NCBI GenBank assembly: GCA_035500775.1
Contig: DATJWY010000068.1
Coordinates: 1-64,000 of the forward strand
Source of the DNA: DATJWY01 sp035500775
GTDB taxonomy: Bacteria > Pseudomonadota > Alphaproteobacteria > Acetobacterales > Acetobacteraceae
Direction: 5' to 3'
Length of the DNA stretch: 64,000 bases
Under the pieces are notes generated by a model. That model did no database searches, had not been told where the DNA came from, and saw only the letters and a program-made list of their open reading frames with translations. Shown piece by piece: positions 17,122-23,665 of this stretch (positions are counted from its first letter, which is position 1; each line of letters starts with the position of its first letter). A program made the position numbers and the translations under genes.

Positions 17122-17193
17122 AGCACCAGCCGGACCGCGCGCGGTCCGGCTGGTGCTGGGTTGAGCCGTCCGGCGCGGATGGGTGCGCCGGAC
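17122..17193. terminator. two strong hairpins between convergent genes
   Basis: A perfect 36-base palindrome spans 17122-17157 (half-site AGCACCAGCCGGACCGCG). A second perfect hairpin follows, GTCCGGCGC/GCGCCGGAC at 17168-17193. They fill the space between the ends of fliJ and the tandem ParB-like gene. No T-run follows either one. A bidirectional terminator or RNA-stability role is the simplest reading. Confidence 0.55.
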
Positions 17194-17205
17194 AGACATC
17201 GGTCC

Positions 17206-18933
17206 TCAGTCCTGCGTGTCCACCGCGATCCCCGGCCGCTTGCGGAACTTCTCCCACACCGCCAGTACTTCGTTGATCTGGCTGTTCTGATCCGCCTTGC
17301 GCAGATCGAGCAGCCGGTCCCGCAGCTTCAGGATCATGTGCCCGGCCGGCAGGTCGGCCGCCGATTCCAGCCGGTCGAGGAAGACCCGGCCAAGGCGCGG
17401 ATCATCCCGCAGGATCTTGTGCGCGACATACAGCATGGCCGAGGAGCGGCCATGCCGGACCATCTTCCGGCTGAAGCCGCGGAGCTGCATCAGATCCGGA
17501 TTGTCGCGGATCACGTCCCGCACCTCAATGGCGGTCGGACGGGCATTCGGCTGGTCGGCGGGGCGCAGATCGCGCCGCCAGAGCAGAACGGCGGTGGCCG
17601 AGATCAGCGCCTTGTCGCCGAAATCCTCGAACAACTCATCGACGGGCGGCGCCTTCTTGGCCTGCTTGTCGTAGGTCTCGAACGCCTCTTCCGGCAGGCC
17701 GCGCATCACCATGACCTCGATCGGCTGCCCGGCCTCGATCACCGCGGAGAGGCGGTGCTGGCCGTTCAGGAGCCGGCCGGAGCGGGAGAAGCAGATCGGC
17801 TGCGCATTGAACATCCACTGGCCGTTCTTGATGTCCCGCGCCAGGGCCTCGACATGGGATTGCACGATGTTGCGGTTGCCGCGATTGGCCGCGAGGTAAA
17901 GCTCGGCCTGCTGCGGCGTGATCGTCTCGACGGTCATGGAATAGGTGGAGGGATCGCGCAGCGCCTCCTCCGCCTCGGCGACGAGGCGCATCTCGGTCCG
18001 GGCGCGGTCCTCGGAATGCACCGGGTCCTTGAGGCCGTGATAGCCGGCGAGAGCCGGGAATTCCTCGCCGGTGCGTGGATGCTTGACGATGTCACTCCAG
18101 GTGTAGGCGTCGCTGCGCGTGCCGGCGATGGTGTCATTCAGCGCCTTGATGCAGACGGCGAAGAGCGCGACCGAGGAGAGGCGGTGCGCCTTGTCGGCCC
18201 GGCCTTCCAGCAGGCGGCGGCGGATCATCACGCCCGGCTCGTCCGCCTCGAACTTCTCGGGATGCGCGATCGCGTCGAGGAAGCGGCGGATCGCCGTGCG
18301 GTCCACCTGCAGGCCCATGAAGGTGAGCGGGGTGCGGATGCTCTCGGAGAGGAGGCGCGCCGGATGGTCGAAGCTGAATTTCACCGCTGTCTCGATCTCG
18401 GCGCGGTTCGCCTCCAGGCTGCGCTCCATGCGGCTCCAGGGCGGGGTGGAGGTGCCGCGGGTCAGCGTGCCGTCATCGTAGCGGATCAGCTTGGCGAGCA
18501 TGCCGGCGACCGCGCCCGGCCGGTGCACGCCCCGCGTCTCCAGCACGCCGGTGAAGGAGCGGCGGCGCTGCTGGTCGATCGTGTGGACGGTGTCGTCCGA
18601 GACGTTCTGGGCGAGGGCGGTGATGAAGGGGGTCTTAGCCTCGATGCAGGCATAGAGGCGCTGCAGCCCGTCCAGCAGCACGCCGTTGCGCGAGATGATG
18701 ATCGGCATGCCGTTCAGCACCCACTCGCCATTGCGCATCGCCTGGGCATAGCTGGCGACGGCCGCGGCGTTGCGCTTACCGGCGGGGCGTTTGCGGGCGA
18801 GGAATTCGGGCGCCATTTCCGGCGTGATGCGCACGATCGAGAATTCCGCCGAATGCGCGTCCGCGCTCCTGTTTTGCGCTGTCTGGCTGAACAGATCGGC
18901 CGTGGTTTTGGCGAGCGCGGTATCGACTGGCAT
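17206..18933 (-). CDS. tandem ParB/sulfiredoxin-like domain protein
   Basis: The 575-residue product from ATG 18933 contains two copies of one fold. Copy 1 (about 35-135) reads ITPEMAPEFLARKRP, YAQAMRNGEWVLNGMPIIIS, LLDGLQRLYACIEAKTPF. Copy 2 (about 337-440) reads ITPQQAELYLAANRG, LARDIKNGQWMFNAQPICFS, LLNGQHRLSAVIEAGQPI. Each is followed by a helical tail of similar pattern. LLNGQHR is the signature of ParB/Srx-like proteins from phages and plasmids. Copy 1 has changed it to LLDGLQR and may have lost activity. The start is set by GAGGAG eight bases upstream. The gene lies alone among flagellar genes. DNA binding or a nuclease/ATPase role is possible, and function is unknown. Confidence 0.82.
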   Translation of the reverse strand: MPVDTALAKTTADLFSQTAQNRSADAHSAEFSIVRITPEMAPEFLARKRPAGKRNAAAVASYAQAMRNGEWVLNGMPIIISRNGVLLDGLQRLYACIEAKTPFITALAQNVSDDTVHTIDQQRRRSFTGVLETRGVHRPGAVAGMLAKLIRYDDGTLTRGTSTPPWSRMERSLEANRAEIETAVKFSFDHPARLLSESIRTPLTFMGLQVDRTAIRRFLDAIAHPEKFEADEPGVMIRRRLLEGRADKAHRLSSVALFAVCIKALNDTIAGTRSDAYTWSDIVKHPRTGEEFPALAGYHGLKDPVHSEDRARTEMRLVAEAEEALRDPSTYSMTVETITPQQAELYLAANRGNRNIVQSHVEALARDIKNGQWMFNAQPICFSRSGRLLNGQHRLSAVIEAGQPIEVMVMRGLPEEAFETYDKQAKKAPPVDELFEDFGDKALISATAVLLWRRDLRPADQPNARPTAIEVRDVIRDNPDLMQLRGFSRKMVRHGRSSAMLYVAHKILRDDPRLGRVFLDRLESAADLPAGHMILKLRDRLLDLRKADQNSQINEVLAVWEKFRKRPGIAVDTQD

Positions 18934-19042
18934 GGAATTCTCCTCCTCGGTCACCCTCCGGTCCGCCGGGCCGAGGGGTTGCGAATGGTGATGGCGGCCG
19001 GTGTCGTCACTATTAATGGATGGCGAAAATTTGCCAAGCGCC

Positions 19043-19050
19043 TTTTCGCA
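19043..19050 (-). promoter_or_regulatory. GCGAAA motif facing the ParB-like gene
   Basis: On the minus strand the sequence is TGCGAAAA, 110 bases before the start at 18933 and pointing towards it. It is part of the island-wide set. Confidence 0.25.
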
Positions 19051-19156
19051 AGCGGCCCGATTCTTTCGTAGCTCCTTAATCGACCTGTGATCCGCGTCTT
19101 CGGTCGCCACCAGTGACATCCTTATCCACGGCACGTCAGAGCCTCCGCTGGGGCGA

Positions 19157-19187
19157 TGCGAAATGCGTGCTAACGATTTTGCGAAAT
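19157..19187 (+). promoter_or_regulatory. two near-identical GCGAAAT...GTGCTA sites
   Basis: GCGAAATGCGTGCTA and GCGAAATCGTGCTA occur 23 bases apart, both facing the rightward genes. They are the best-matched pair of the island-wide motif and show that conservation extends past GCGAAA to a GTGC(T/A) block. Confidence 0.4.
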
Positions 19188-19478
19188 CGTGCTATGTTCG
19201 GAACCGAGAATAGCGGCTTTCCCGGAAAAGACCAGAGCCGTCACGCCGCTTCCTGGGGCGAAGCCCCCGTAACATGGAAGGAAAAATTCCTGGTGGCCAC
19301 GCCCTCCCGTAGCATCGTCGAGCATGCTTCCGCCCCGCTCCTGGGGCGGATGGCGGTGGAGGCCGCCATGCGAATCTCCAACAATAGTGGAGGCGCATAT
19401 CCACCCGGCGGCAGCCGGGAGCCCATGGCGGCCGGGCCAGAGCGGGCCGCCTTGTCCGAGCCGGAGATTGGAGAAGCC

Positions 19479-19880
19479 ATGACCGAGGGTGCACAAATCA
19501 ATCCCTATTTCGTCAGCCAGAGGATCTCGCTGAGCCGCAACGACGTCATCGACGCCCTGCGTGCCGCCGTCCTTTCCCGAGCCGGGGAACTGGCGCGATT
19601 CGGGGAACCGAACGTCCGTCAGCTCGCGCTCGATGCGAAAGTCAGCCAGAACGCGGGGGTGGATATTCTCGGCGTGGTCGCGACGGTGGAGGCGCAGCTC
19701 GATGCGGCGCTGGTCGCGGCCCTGTCCCCTCCGGCTCTGTCCGTCCCCGCTCTATCTGGTCCGGCGTGGCCCGCTTCCGACCATGGTGCGGAGCCTGCCG
19801 GCCAGGTGACTTCCAGCCCGGTTCGTGGGGAGCAGGCGGGGCTCCGGCTCGCGGACGAACGCGTCGAAACGGCGGCCTGA
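19479..19880 (+). CDS. small unknown protein upstream of the recombinase-like gene
   Basis: The 133-residue product starts MTEGAQINPYFVSQRISLSR and has a helical central region (DVIDALRAAVLSRAGELARF, NVRQLALDAKVSQNAGVDIL) that looks like a small helix-turn-helix bundle. A disordered proline/alanine tail follows. GGAG precedes the ATG by 6 bases. In-frame extensions to 19371 or further upstream are possible. It is followed 71 bases later by the degenerate recombinase-like gene and is probably co-transcribed with it. No family was recognised. Confidence 0.55.
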   Translation: MTEGAQINPYFVSQRISLSRNDVIDALRAAVLSRAGELARFGEPNVRQLALDAKVSQNAGVDILGVVATVEAQLDAALVAALSPPALSVPALSGPAWPASDHGAEPAGQVTSSPVRGEQAGLRLADERVETAA

Positions 19881-19951
19881 CCGCGCGCCATCTCCTTGCC
19901 CGCGCCGCTCCGTCCGGCCAAAAAGGCCGCGGACGGCGCGAAGGGGACGAC

Positions 19952-20854
19952 GTGCGGAAGATCGTGTCGGAGGCTGACGGGACGTATCGGGTCATCGTTA
20001 CCCGCAAGGGGGTGGCGCCGCGCGAGGCCCGTTGCGCCGATGCCGAAGCGGCGCTTGCCTGGGCTGCGGGGGCTGAAGCGGATCTGCGCCGGAGCACGCT
20101 GCGTTTCGGCGGTCAGGCTATCGTCGTGACGGGCGCCTTCTGCTTGCGCGACTATTTCCTTTCCTGCGGCATTCTTGGCGCGGCAGAGGGCGGTTCCGGC
20201 GACGACCTGGCGCTCCGCCTCGCGGATCTGCTCGCTGATGATCTGCTCGGCCTGCCGCTCGCCGCGATCGATGGCGCGGTGCTTGCGGCCTTGCGCGTCC
20301 GTCGCGGGGAGGGGCGTGCCCCTCAGGCCGTGCTGTTGGAGCAGGCCATGTTGGCGGCGGCCTTTGCCCGCATGGTGCGGCGGGAATTGACGGGGCTTGA
20401 GTTGCCTTACGCCTTGCCGGCGCCGGATGGCATCCGGGTCCTCACGGTCGAGGAGCGGGCGACTTTGTTACGGATGGCCCAGCGCTCTTTCCATCCGGCT
20501 TTTGCCCTGGTGCTCCGCCTCGCTCTCGCCGTCGCCGCCCCGCTGGCCGCGATCTGCGCCCTGGGGTGGGAGGATCTTGACCTCCGCGCCCGGACTCTCC
20601 GCCTCGGCGGATGGCTGGAGCGCCTGCCGCCTGAGATGGCCGACGCCATCGAACATCATGTGCAAACCAGCAGTGGCCTGCTCTTCCCGGAAGCGACCGA
20701 AGCGCGCGTCGCCTCTGGCCTTGCCGCGCTTGGCCGCCGCCTGGAATGGGGGAATCTGGCGCCGGAGACTCTGTTGCTGACCGCCTGGCAGGGGCGCTTG
20801 CTGGACGGTGCGCACCCGGAGAGCATCGAGCGCGCCCGTGCCGTGCGGCTTTGA
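19952..20854 (+). CDS. tyrosine-recombinase-like protein lacking catalytic residues
   Basis: From GTG 19952 (AAGGGGA seven bases upstream) the product is 300 residues. The N-terminal part (RKIVSEADGTYRVIVTRKG, then LRRSTLRFGG and LRDYFLSCGI) resembles an arm/core-binding module. The second half reads LTVEERATLLRMAQRS, FALVLRLALAVAAPLAAICALGWEDLDLRARTLRL, LPPEMADAI, LLFPEA. This matches the phage-integrase catalytic core, but the TGxRxGE arginine box is replaced by AAPLAAI, and no HxxR or terminal tyrosine motif is visible. It is therefore probably a non-catalytic DNA-binding descendant. No attachment sites or other mobile genes are nearby. Confidence 0.65.
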   Translation: MRKIVSEADGTYRVIVTRKGVAPREARCADAEAALAWAAGAEADLRRSTLRFGGQAIVVTGAFCLRDYFLSCGILGAAEGGSGDDLALRLADLLADDLLGLPLAAIDGAVLAALRVRRGEGRAPQAVLLEQAMLAAAFARMVRRELTGLELPYALPAPDGIRVLTVEERATLLRMAQRSFHPAFALVLRLALAVAAPLAAICALGWEDLDLRARTLRLGGWLERLPPEMADAIEHHVQTSSGLLFPEATEARVASGLAALGRRLEWGNLAPETLLLTAWQGRLLDGAHPESIERARAVRL

Positions 20855-20882
20855 GGGGGGTACAAGCGGCCATCGACGGATT

Positions 20883-20933
20883 TGCGAAAAACACGTGTTC
20901 TTGTCTGTTTCGGCTTGAATGATTACGCGAAAT
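20883..20933 (+). promoter_or_regulatory. two GCGAAA motifs upstream of the bactofilin gene
   Basis: TGCGAAAA at 20883-20890 and CGCGAAAT at 20926-20933 face the bactofilin gene, 150 and 107 bases before its start. The second is followed by GCGTAG, similar to the other sites. Confidence 0.35.
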
Positions 20934-21032
20934 GCGTAGAGTTGCGAGGCAACGGTCCTCGTGCGGGGCGAATGTGTTCCTCGGGCCGTGCCAGCCTCTC
21001 GGCAACTCCAGAATGGAAAGGTCAATCTGTCC

Positions 21033-21683
21033 ATGTTCATGCGCGGCAAGGGCGCTCTCGGGGGCAATAACGAGCTTGAGATCACGTTCGAGGGGCGCCG
21101 TCCTCTGGAAGAGTCGCGAGAAGCCTTCAGCGAAACGCTGAAGCTCGATGGGGAGATGGCCGAGGCGCGGCCTGCCGCCGTCCATGCCGCGTCCGGCACG
21201 GTGATCATGGCGGGCAGCGTCTTCGAGGGTACGATCAAGTCGAGCGGCCCCATCCGGATCGAAGGCATTTTCTGCGGCACGATTTCCGGCACATCGGTCT
21301 CGGTCGAGCCCGGCGGACAGATCAGCGGCAGCGTCGAGGCGCTGAGCGTGCGTATCGCCGGCGATCTCAAGGGCATGGTTGATGCACGCGAAATCGACGT
21401 GGTGCGGACTGCCCAGGTCAATGCGGAGCTGACCTATACCGAGATCGCGATCGAGCGCGGCGCGCGGGTGCGCGGCGTGCACAAGCAGCGTGAGGAAGAG
21501 GCGCTGCCTGAGGCCGCCGCGCCCGACATCGCCGCCCATGTGACCAGCCCGATCAGCATCCCCGATTTCGACACGGCGCGGCAGAAGGAAGAGGCTCAGA
21601 ACGTGATCGGGCTCGACGAGCTGAAATCCCGAATCTCCCAACTGGTTCCGGGCCACGCCAAGGCGGAGGCTGCGGCGGGCTGA
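21033..21683 (+). CDS. bactofilin-family cytoskeletal protein
   Basis: Bactofilins polymerise into non-nucleotide-dependent filaments that scaffold cell-wall and polar structures. The 216-residue product has the beta-helix repeats of the family (VIMAGSVFEGTIKSSGPIRIEGIFCGTISG, SVSVEPGGQISGSVEALSVRIAGDLKG, REIDVVRTAQVNAELTYTEIAIERGARVRG) at about residues 55-155. Disordered tails lie on both sides. In some bacteria bactofilins help position flagella or stalk enzymes. Its place inside the flagellar island suggests such a role, but that is inference. Confidence 0.9.
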   Translation: MFMRGKGALGGNNELEITFEGRRPLEESREAFSETLKLDGEMAEARPAAVHAASGTVIMAGSVFEGTIKSSGPIRIEGIFCGTISGTSVSVEPGGQISGSVEALSVRIAGDLKGMVDAREIDVVRTAQVNAELTYTEIAIERGARVRGVHKQREEEALPEAAAPDIAAHVTSPISIPDFDTARQKEEAQNVIGLDELKSRISQLVPGHAKAEAAAG

Positions 21684-21750
21684 TTCCGGGCGTCGGGGCA
21701 GAAACCCGAGGGCCAGGCTTCTTGCTGGCGGCCGGCCGGGAGGCGGGGGG

Positions 21751-21779
21751 GGCGTGCGAAAATAAAACAGTCGCACGCC
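21751..21779. terminator. hairpin between convergent bactofilin and unknown gene
   Basis: GGCGTGCGA and TCGCACGCC form a perfect 9-base stem around an A-rich loop of 11 bases. It lies between the two gene ends and could stop transcription from either side. No long T-run follows. Confidence 0.5.
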
Positions 21780-21789
21780 AGCCCTGTTC

Positions 21790-22236
21790 TCACGAAGACA
21801 GACCGGGGCGTAGGGGCGTTGGCTGATGCGTGGCCAGGCCCGGATAGGGGATTGGTCTTTCACCCATGGCCCGCAGCTTTTCATTGGCGGCTTTCACCAC
21901 GTCGCGTGGGCCGACGCGGTAGCCGCGGAGCAGGTAGGTGCCGCCATGCGATCGACGGGCCAGGCCATTGAGCACAATGATCGCCGCCTCGATCGGACCG
22001 CGCTCTGCGAGAAGCGTTTCCATCCTGGCTGGTTTCGGCGCCGGACGTGCCTTGCGTTGGTGCGCGGCGAGGACACGGTCTGCCCGGCGGGCGGCATACC
22101 AGGGCTCGAACCCGTATTCACGCGCAAGGCTGCGCACGTCCTCGCCGGCGAGCACACGGGCATCGAAGGCCGGGCGAAGTTCCGGCGGCAGGCTCTTGCG
22201 TCGCTTTCCGCTGTGCGAAGATTCGTTATCAGACAC
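21790..22236 (-). CDS. unknown basic protein with a helix-turn-helix-like segment
   Basis: From GTG 22236 (GAGAGG eight bases upstream) the product is 148 residues. The frame stays open to a TTG at 22371, which would add 45 low-complexity residues. It is basic, with LPPELRPAFDARVLAGEDVR, SLAREYGFEPWYAARRADRVL that could form a helix-turn-helix, and a C-terminal segment AIIVLNGLARRSHGGTYLLRGYRVGPRDVVKAANEKLRAMG. It runs opposite to the flanking bactofilin and flgJ genes. A regulator is plausible, but no family was recognised. Confidence 0.6.
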   Translation of the reverse strand: MSDNESSHSGKRRKSLPPELRPAFDARVLAGEDVRSLAREYGFEPWYAARRADRVLAAHQRKARPAPKPARMETLLAERGPIEAAIIVLNGLARRSHGGTYLLRGYRVGPRDVVKAANEKLRAMGERPIPYPGLATHQPTPLRPGLSS

Positions 22237-22434
22237 GACAACACCTCTCACGGCCGGCGCGGCCGCCTCGATGATCTCCCCTTCTGGGTCTGGGAAAAGC
22301 CGGTTTTCTACCGGCTTGAGGGATCGCGTTCCGCGCGGCCGGATCGGCGTGGCGGGCGGCGGGTCAGTCAATTCTTAGGTCAAAAACCTTGCAAATCGTG
22401 AACAGAATACCGTTGCGCGCGGGTGGGTGAGACG

Positions 22435-22752
22435 ATGCAGACCAGGATCGATGGCGTTGCCGGATTCAATCCCGTTGGGCCGACGCGGCGCGCGGGCCAT
22501 GCGCCTGTGCCGCGGAAGCTGGAGCAGGCTGCGCGGCAGTTCGAAGCCATGTTCATGACCGAGATGCTTCGGCAGGCGCGGCCGCAAAACAAGGCGGCTG
22601 GTGCTTTCGCCGTAGGCGATGGCGAGCGTACCTGGAGCACGTTCATGGATCAGGCGTTGGGGGAGGCTGCCGTCGCCAAGCAAGGCACCGGATTGTTGCG
22701 CGAGATCGAGCGGGCGATGCAGGCCGGACAGGGGCGGTCGGGGACGCGGTGA
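22435..22752 (+). CDS. flgJ: FlgJ N-terminal-type rod-binding protein
   Basis: The 105-residue product corresponds to the rod-capping domain of FlgJ: KLEQAARQFEAMFMTEMLRQARP, then WSTFMDQALGEAAVAKQGTGLLREIERAM. The muramidase half of enteric FlgJ is missing, as in most alphaproteobacteria. The separate transglycosylase at 39280-40251 may supply that activity. A GTG 12 bases upstream is an alternative start. Confidence 0.88.
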   Translation: MQTRIDGVAGFNPVGPTRRAGHAPVPRKLEQAARQFEAMFMTEMLRQARPQNKAAGAFAVGDGERTWSTFMDQALGEAAVAKQGTGLLREIERAMQAGQGRSGTR

Positions 22753-22897
22753 AGCGGCGTCCGGTCGTGCCGTGCGCTGTTGAGCGGGTGCGCTGCTGCC
22801 CCGCCAGGCGCGCCGGCGTAGACGAAACATGGGGGCGGCCGGTTCTGGGCATCTATCCGGCCCGGCCGCGACGTGCAGCGAGGAGGACAGAGGGACG

Positions 22898-23299
22898 ATG
22901 AGCAAGGAAGCGCAAACGCCGGCGCCGACGCTTTCCGGCGCGGCGCGGAAGCTGACCCAGGCGTTGCGGCGGGAGACCGGGCTGGCTCGTTCCGGCGCCC
23001 TGCCGGAACTCGCCGCTGCGGCGGAGGCCAAGGAGGCTGCCTTTCGCCTGTTCCTGGCCGCGCGCGATGCGCGGAGCGAGACGGCGCCGGTAGAACAGAC
23101 CGAGCGTGCGGCGGTGCGGGATTTGCTGGATGCCGCGGACGAGAACGCGCTGGTTCTGGAAGCGGTGCGGGCGACGCTGGATGACGTGGCGGAGAAGCTT
23201 CGCCGCGCGCTGAGTTCGGCTGCTGATCCGGGGCTTTATGGCCCGGCCGGGCGTGGCCCGCGGCATACGCTGGCAGCGCAGGTGGACGCGACAATCTGA
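22898..23299 (+). CDS. flgN: FlgN-like export chaperone
   Basis: FlgN chaperones the hook-junction proteins FlgK and FlgL to the export gate. The 133-residue product is helical with the FlgN-type layout: a first helix (SGAARKLTQALRRETGLARS), ALPELAAAAEAKEAAF, a middle helix ending ENALVLEAVRATLDDVAEKL, and a LYGPAGRG motif near the C-terminus. GAGGAGG lies upstream of the ATG. Family identity is weak, as usual for FlgN. Position after flgJ and before flagellin supports the call. Confidence 0.65.
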   Translation: MSKEAQTPAPTLSGAARKLTQALRRETGLARSGALPELAAAAEAKEAAFRLFLAARDARSETAPVEQTERAAVRDLLDAADENALVLEAVRATLDDVAEKLRRALSSAADPGLYGPAGRGPRHTLAAQVDATI

Positions 23300-23665
23300 A
23301 CTTCCACCGCACGGGTTTCTGGCGAAATCCGTGCAGTCGCCAGGGTTTCGAGGGAGAAGCGGATAGTCGCCTCAGGGTGAGGTTGGATACTGAATATTAT
23401 AGCGATATATTAAAGAAACGAAAAATCGTTCATAAAAATAAATATTTTGCATTAATCAGTTTTTAGGGTGGCGGCGGACCGGATATTTTCATTTTAGTCT
23501 ATGACGGATTATCCACCAAAATAGCGAAAGCCGTTTGCGGTACAAGCTTTACAATGGTGTGCCGTTTTTGGATCATTCCGTGGTCACTGACCGGGTATAG
23601 AATTCTTCCGGCGGCGGCTTGCGTCAGAAGGACGCTCCCGCAAAACCCCCGAATGGGAGCTTCTC
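23300..23665 (+). promoter_or_regulatory. AT-rich flagellin upstream region
   Basis: This 366-base gap contains the most AT-rich DNA of the neighbourhood (about 23395-23470), out of line with the GC-rich coding DNA. GGCGAAAT followed by CCGTGCAG at 23321-23336 is a variant of the island motif and faces flagellin. No clear sigma-54 (GG-N10-GC) or sigma-28 promoter was found. The region near 23600 (GGGTATAGAAT) could be a -10 element. No gene is seen. Confidence 0.5.

Larger units (their letters stand above)
18934..19478. other. 545-base divergent regulatory region and structured leader
   Basis: This stretch separates the leftward ParB-like gene from the rightward small gene. It holds TGCGAAAA at 19043-19050 facing left, and TGCGAAAT at 19157-19164 and 19180-19187 facing right. 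After these, the rightward leader has two perfect hairpins: GGGGC/GCCCC at 19255-19267 and CCGCCCC/GGGGCGG at 19330-19349. The frame of the small gene is open through much of this region, so translation could begin earlier than 19479, but no upstream start has a good ribosome site. Confidence 0.5.

Noticed and set aside
17119..19071. 650-codon plus-strand open frame opposite the ParB-like gene
   Set aside because: The minus-strand protein has family motifs and a strong ribosome site. The plus frame has only shadow composition.
19113..19478. longer version of the small gene at 19479
   Set aside because: The frame is open, but the upstream starts lack ribosome sites and the stretch holds promoter-like motifs and hairpins. 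It is kept as a possibility only.
19952..20854. active integrase and genomic-island boundary
   Set aside because: The catalytic residues are missing, there is no tRNA or att-like direct repeat nearby, and the neighbouring genes are core flagellar genes.
23395..23470. AT-rich DNA before flagellin as a sign of horizontal transfer or an origin
   Set aside because: It is confined to a promoter-length gap, has no DnaA-box cluster, and the flanking genes have host-like composition.
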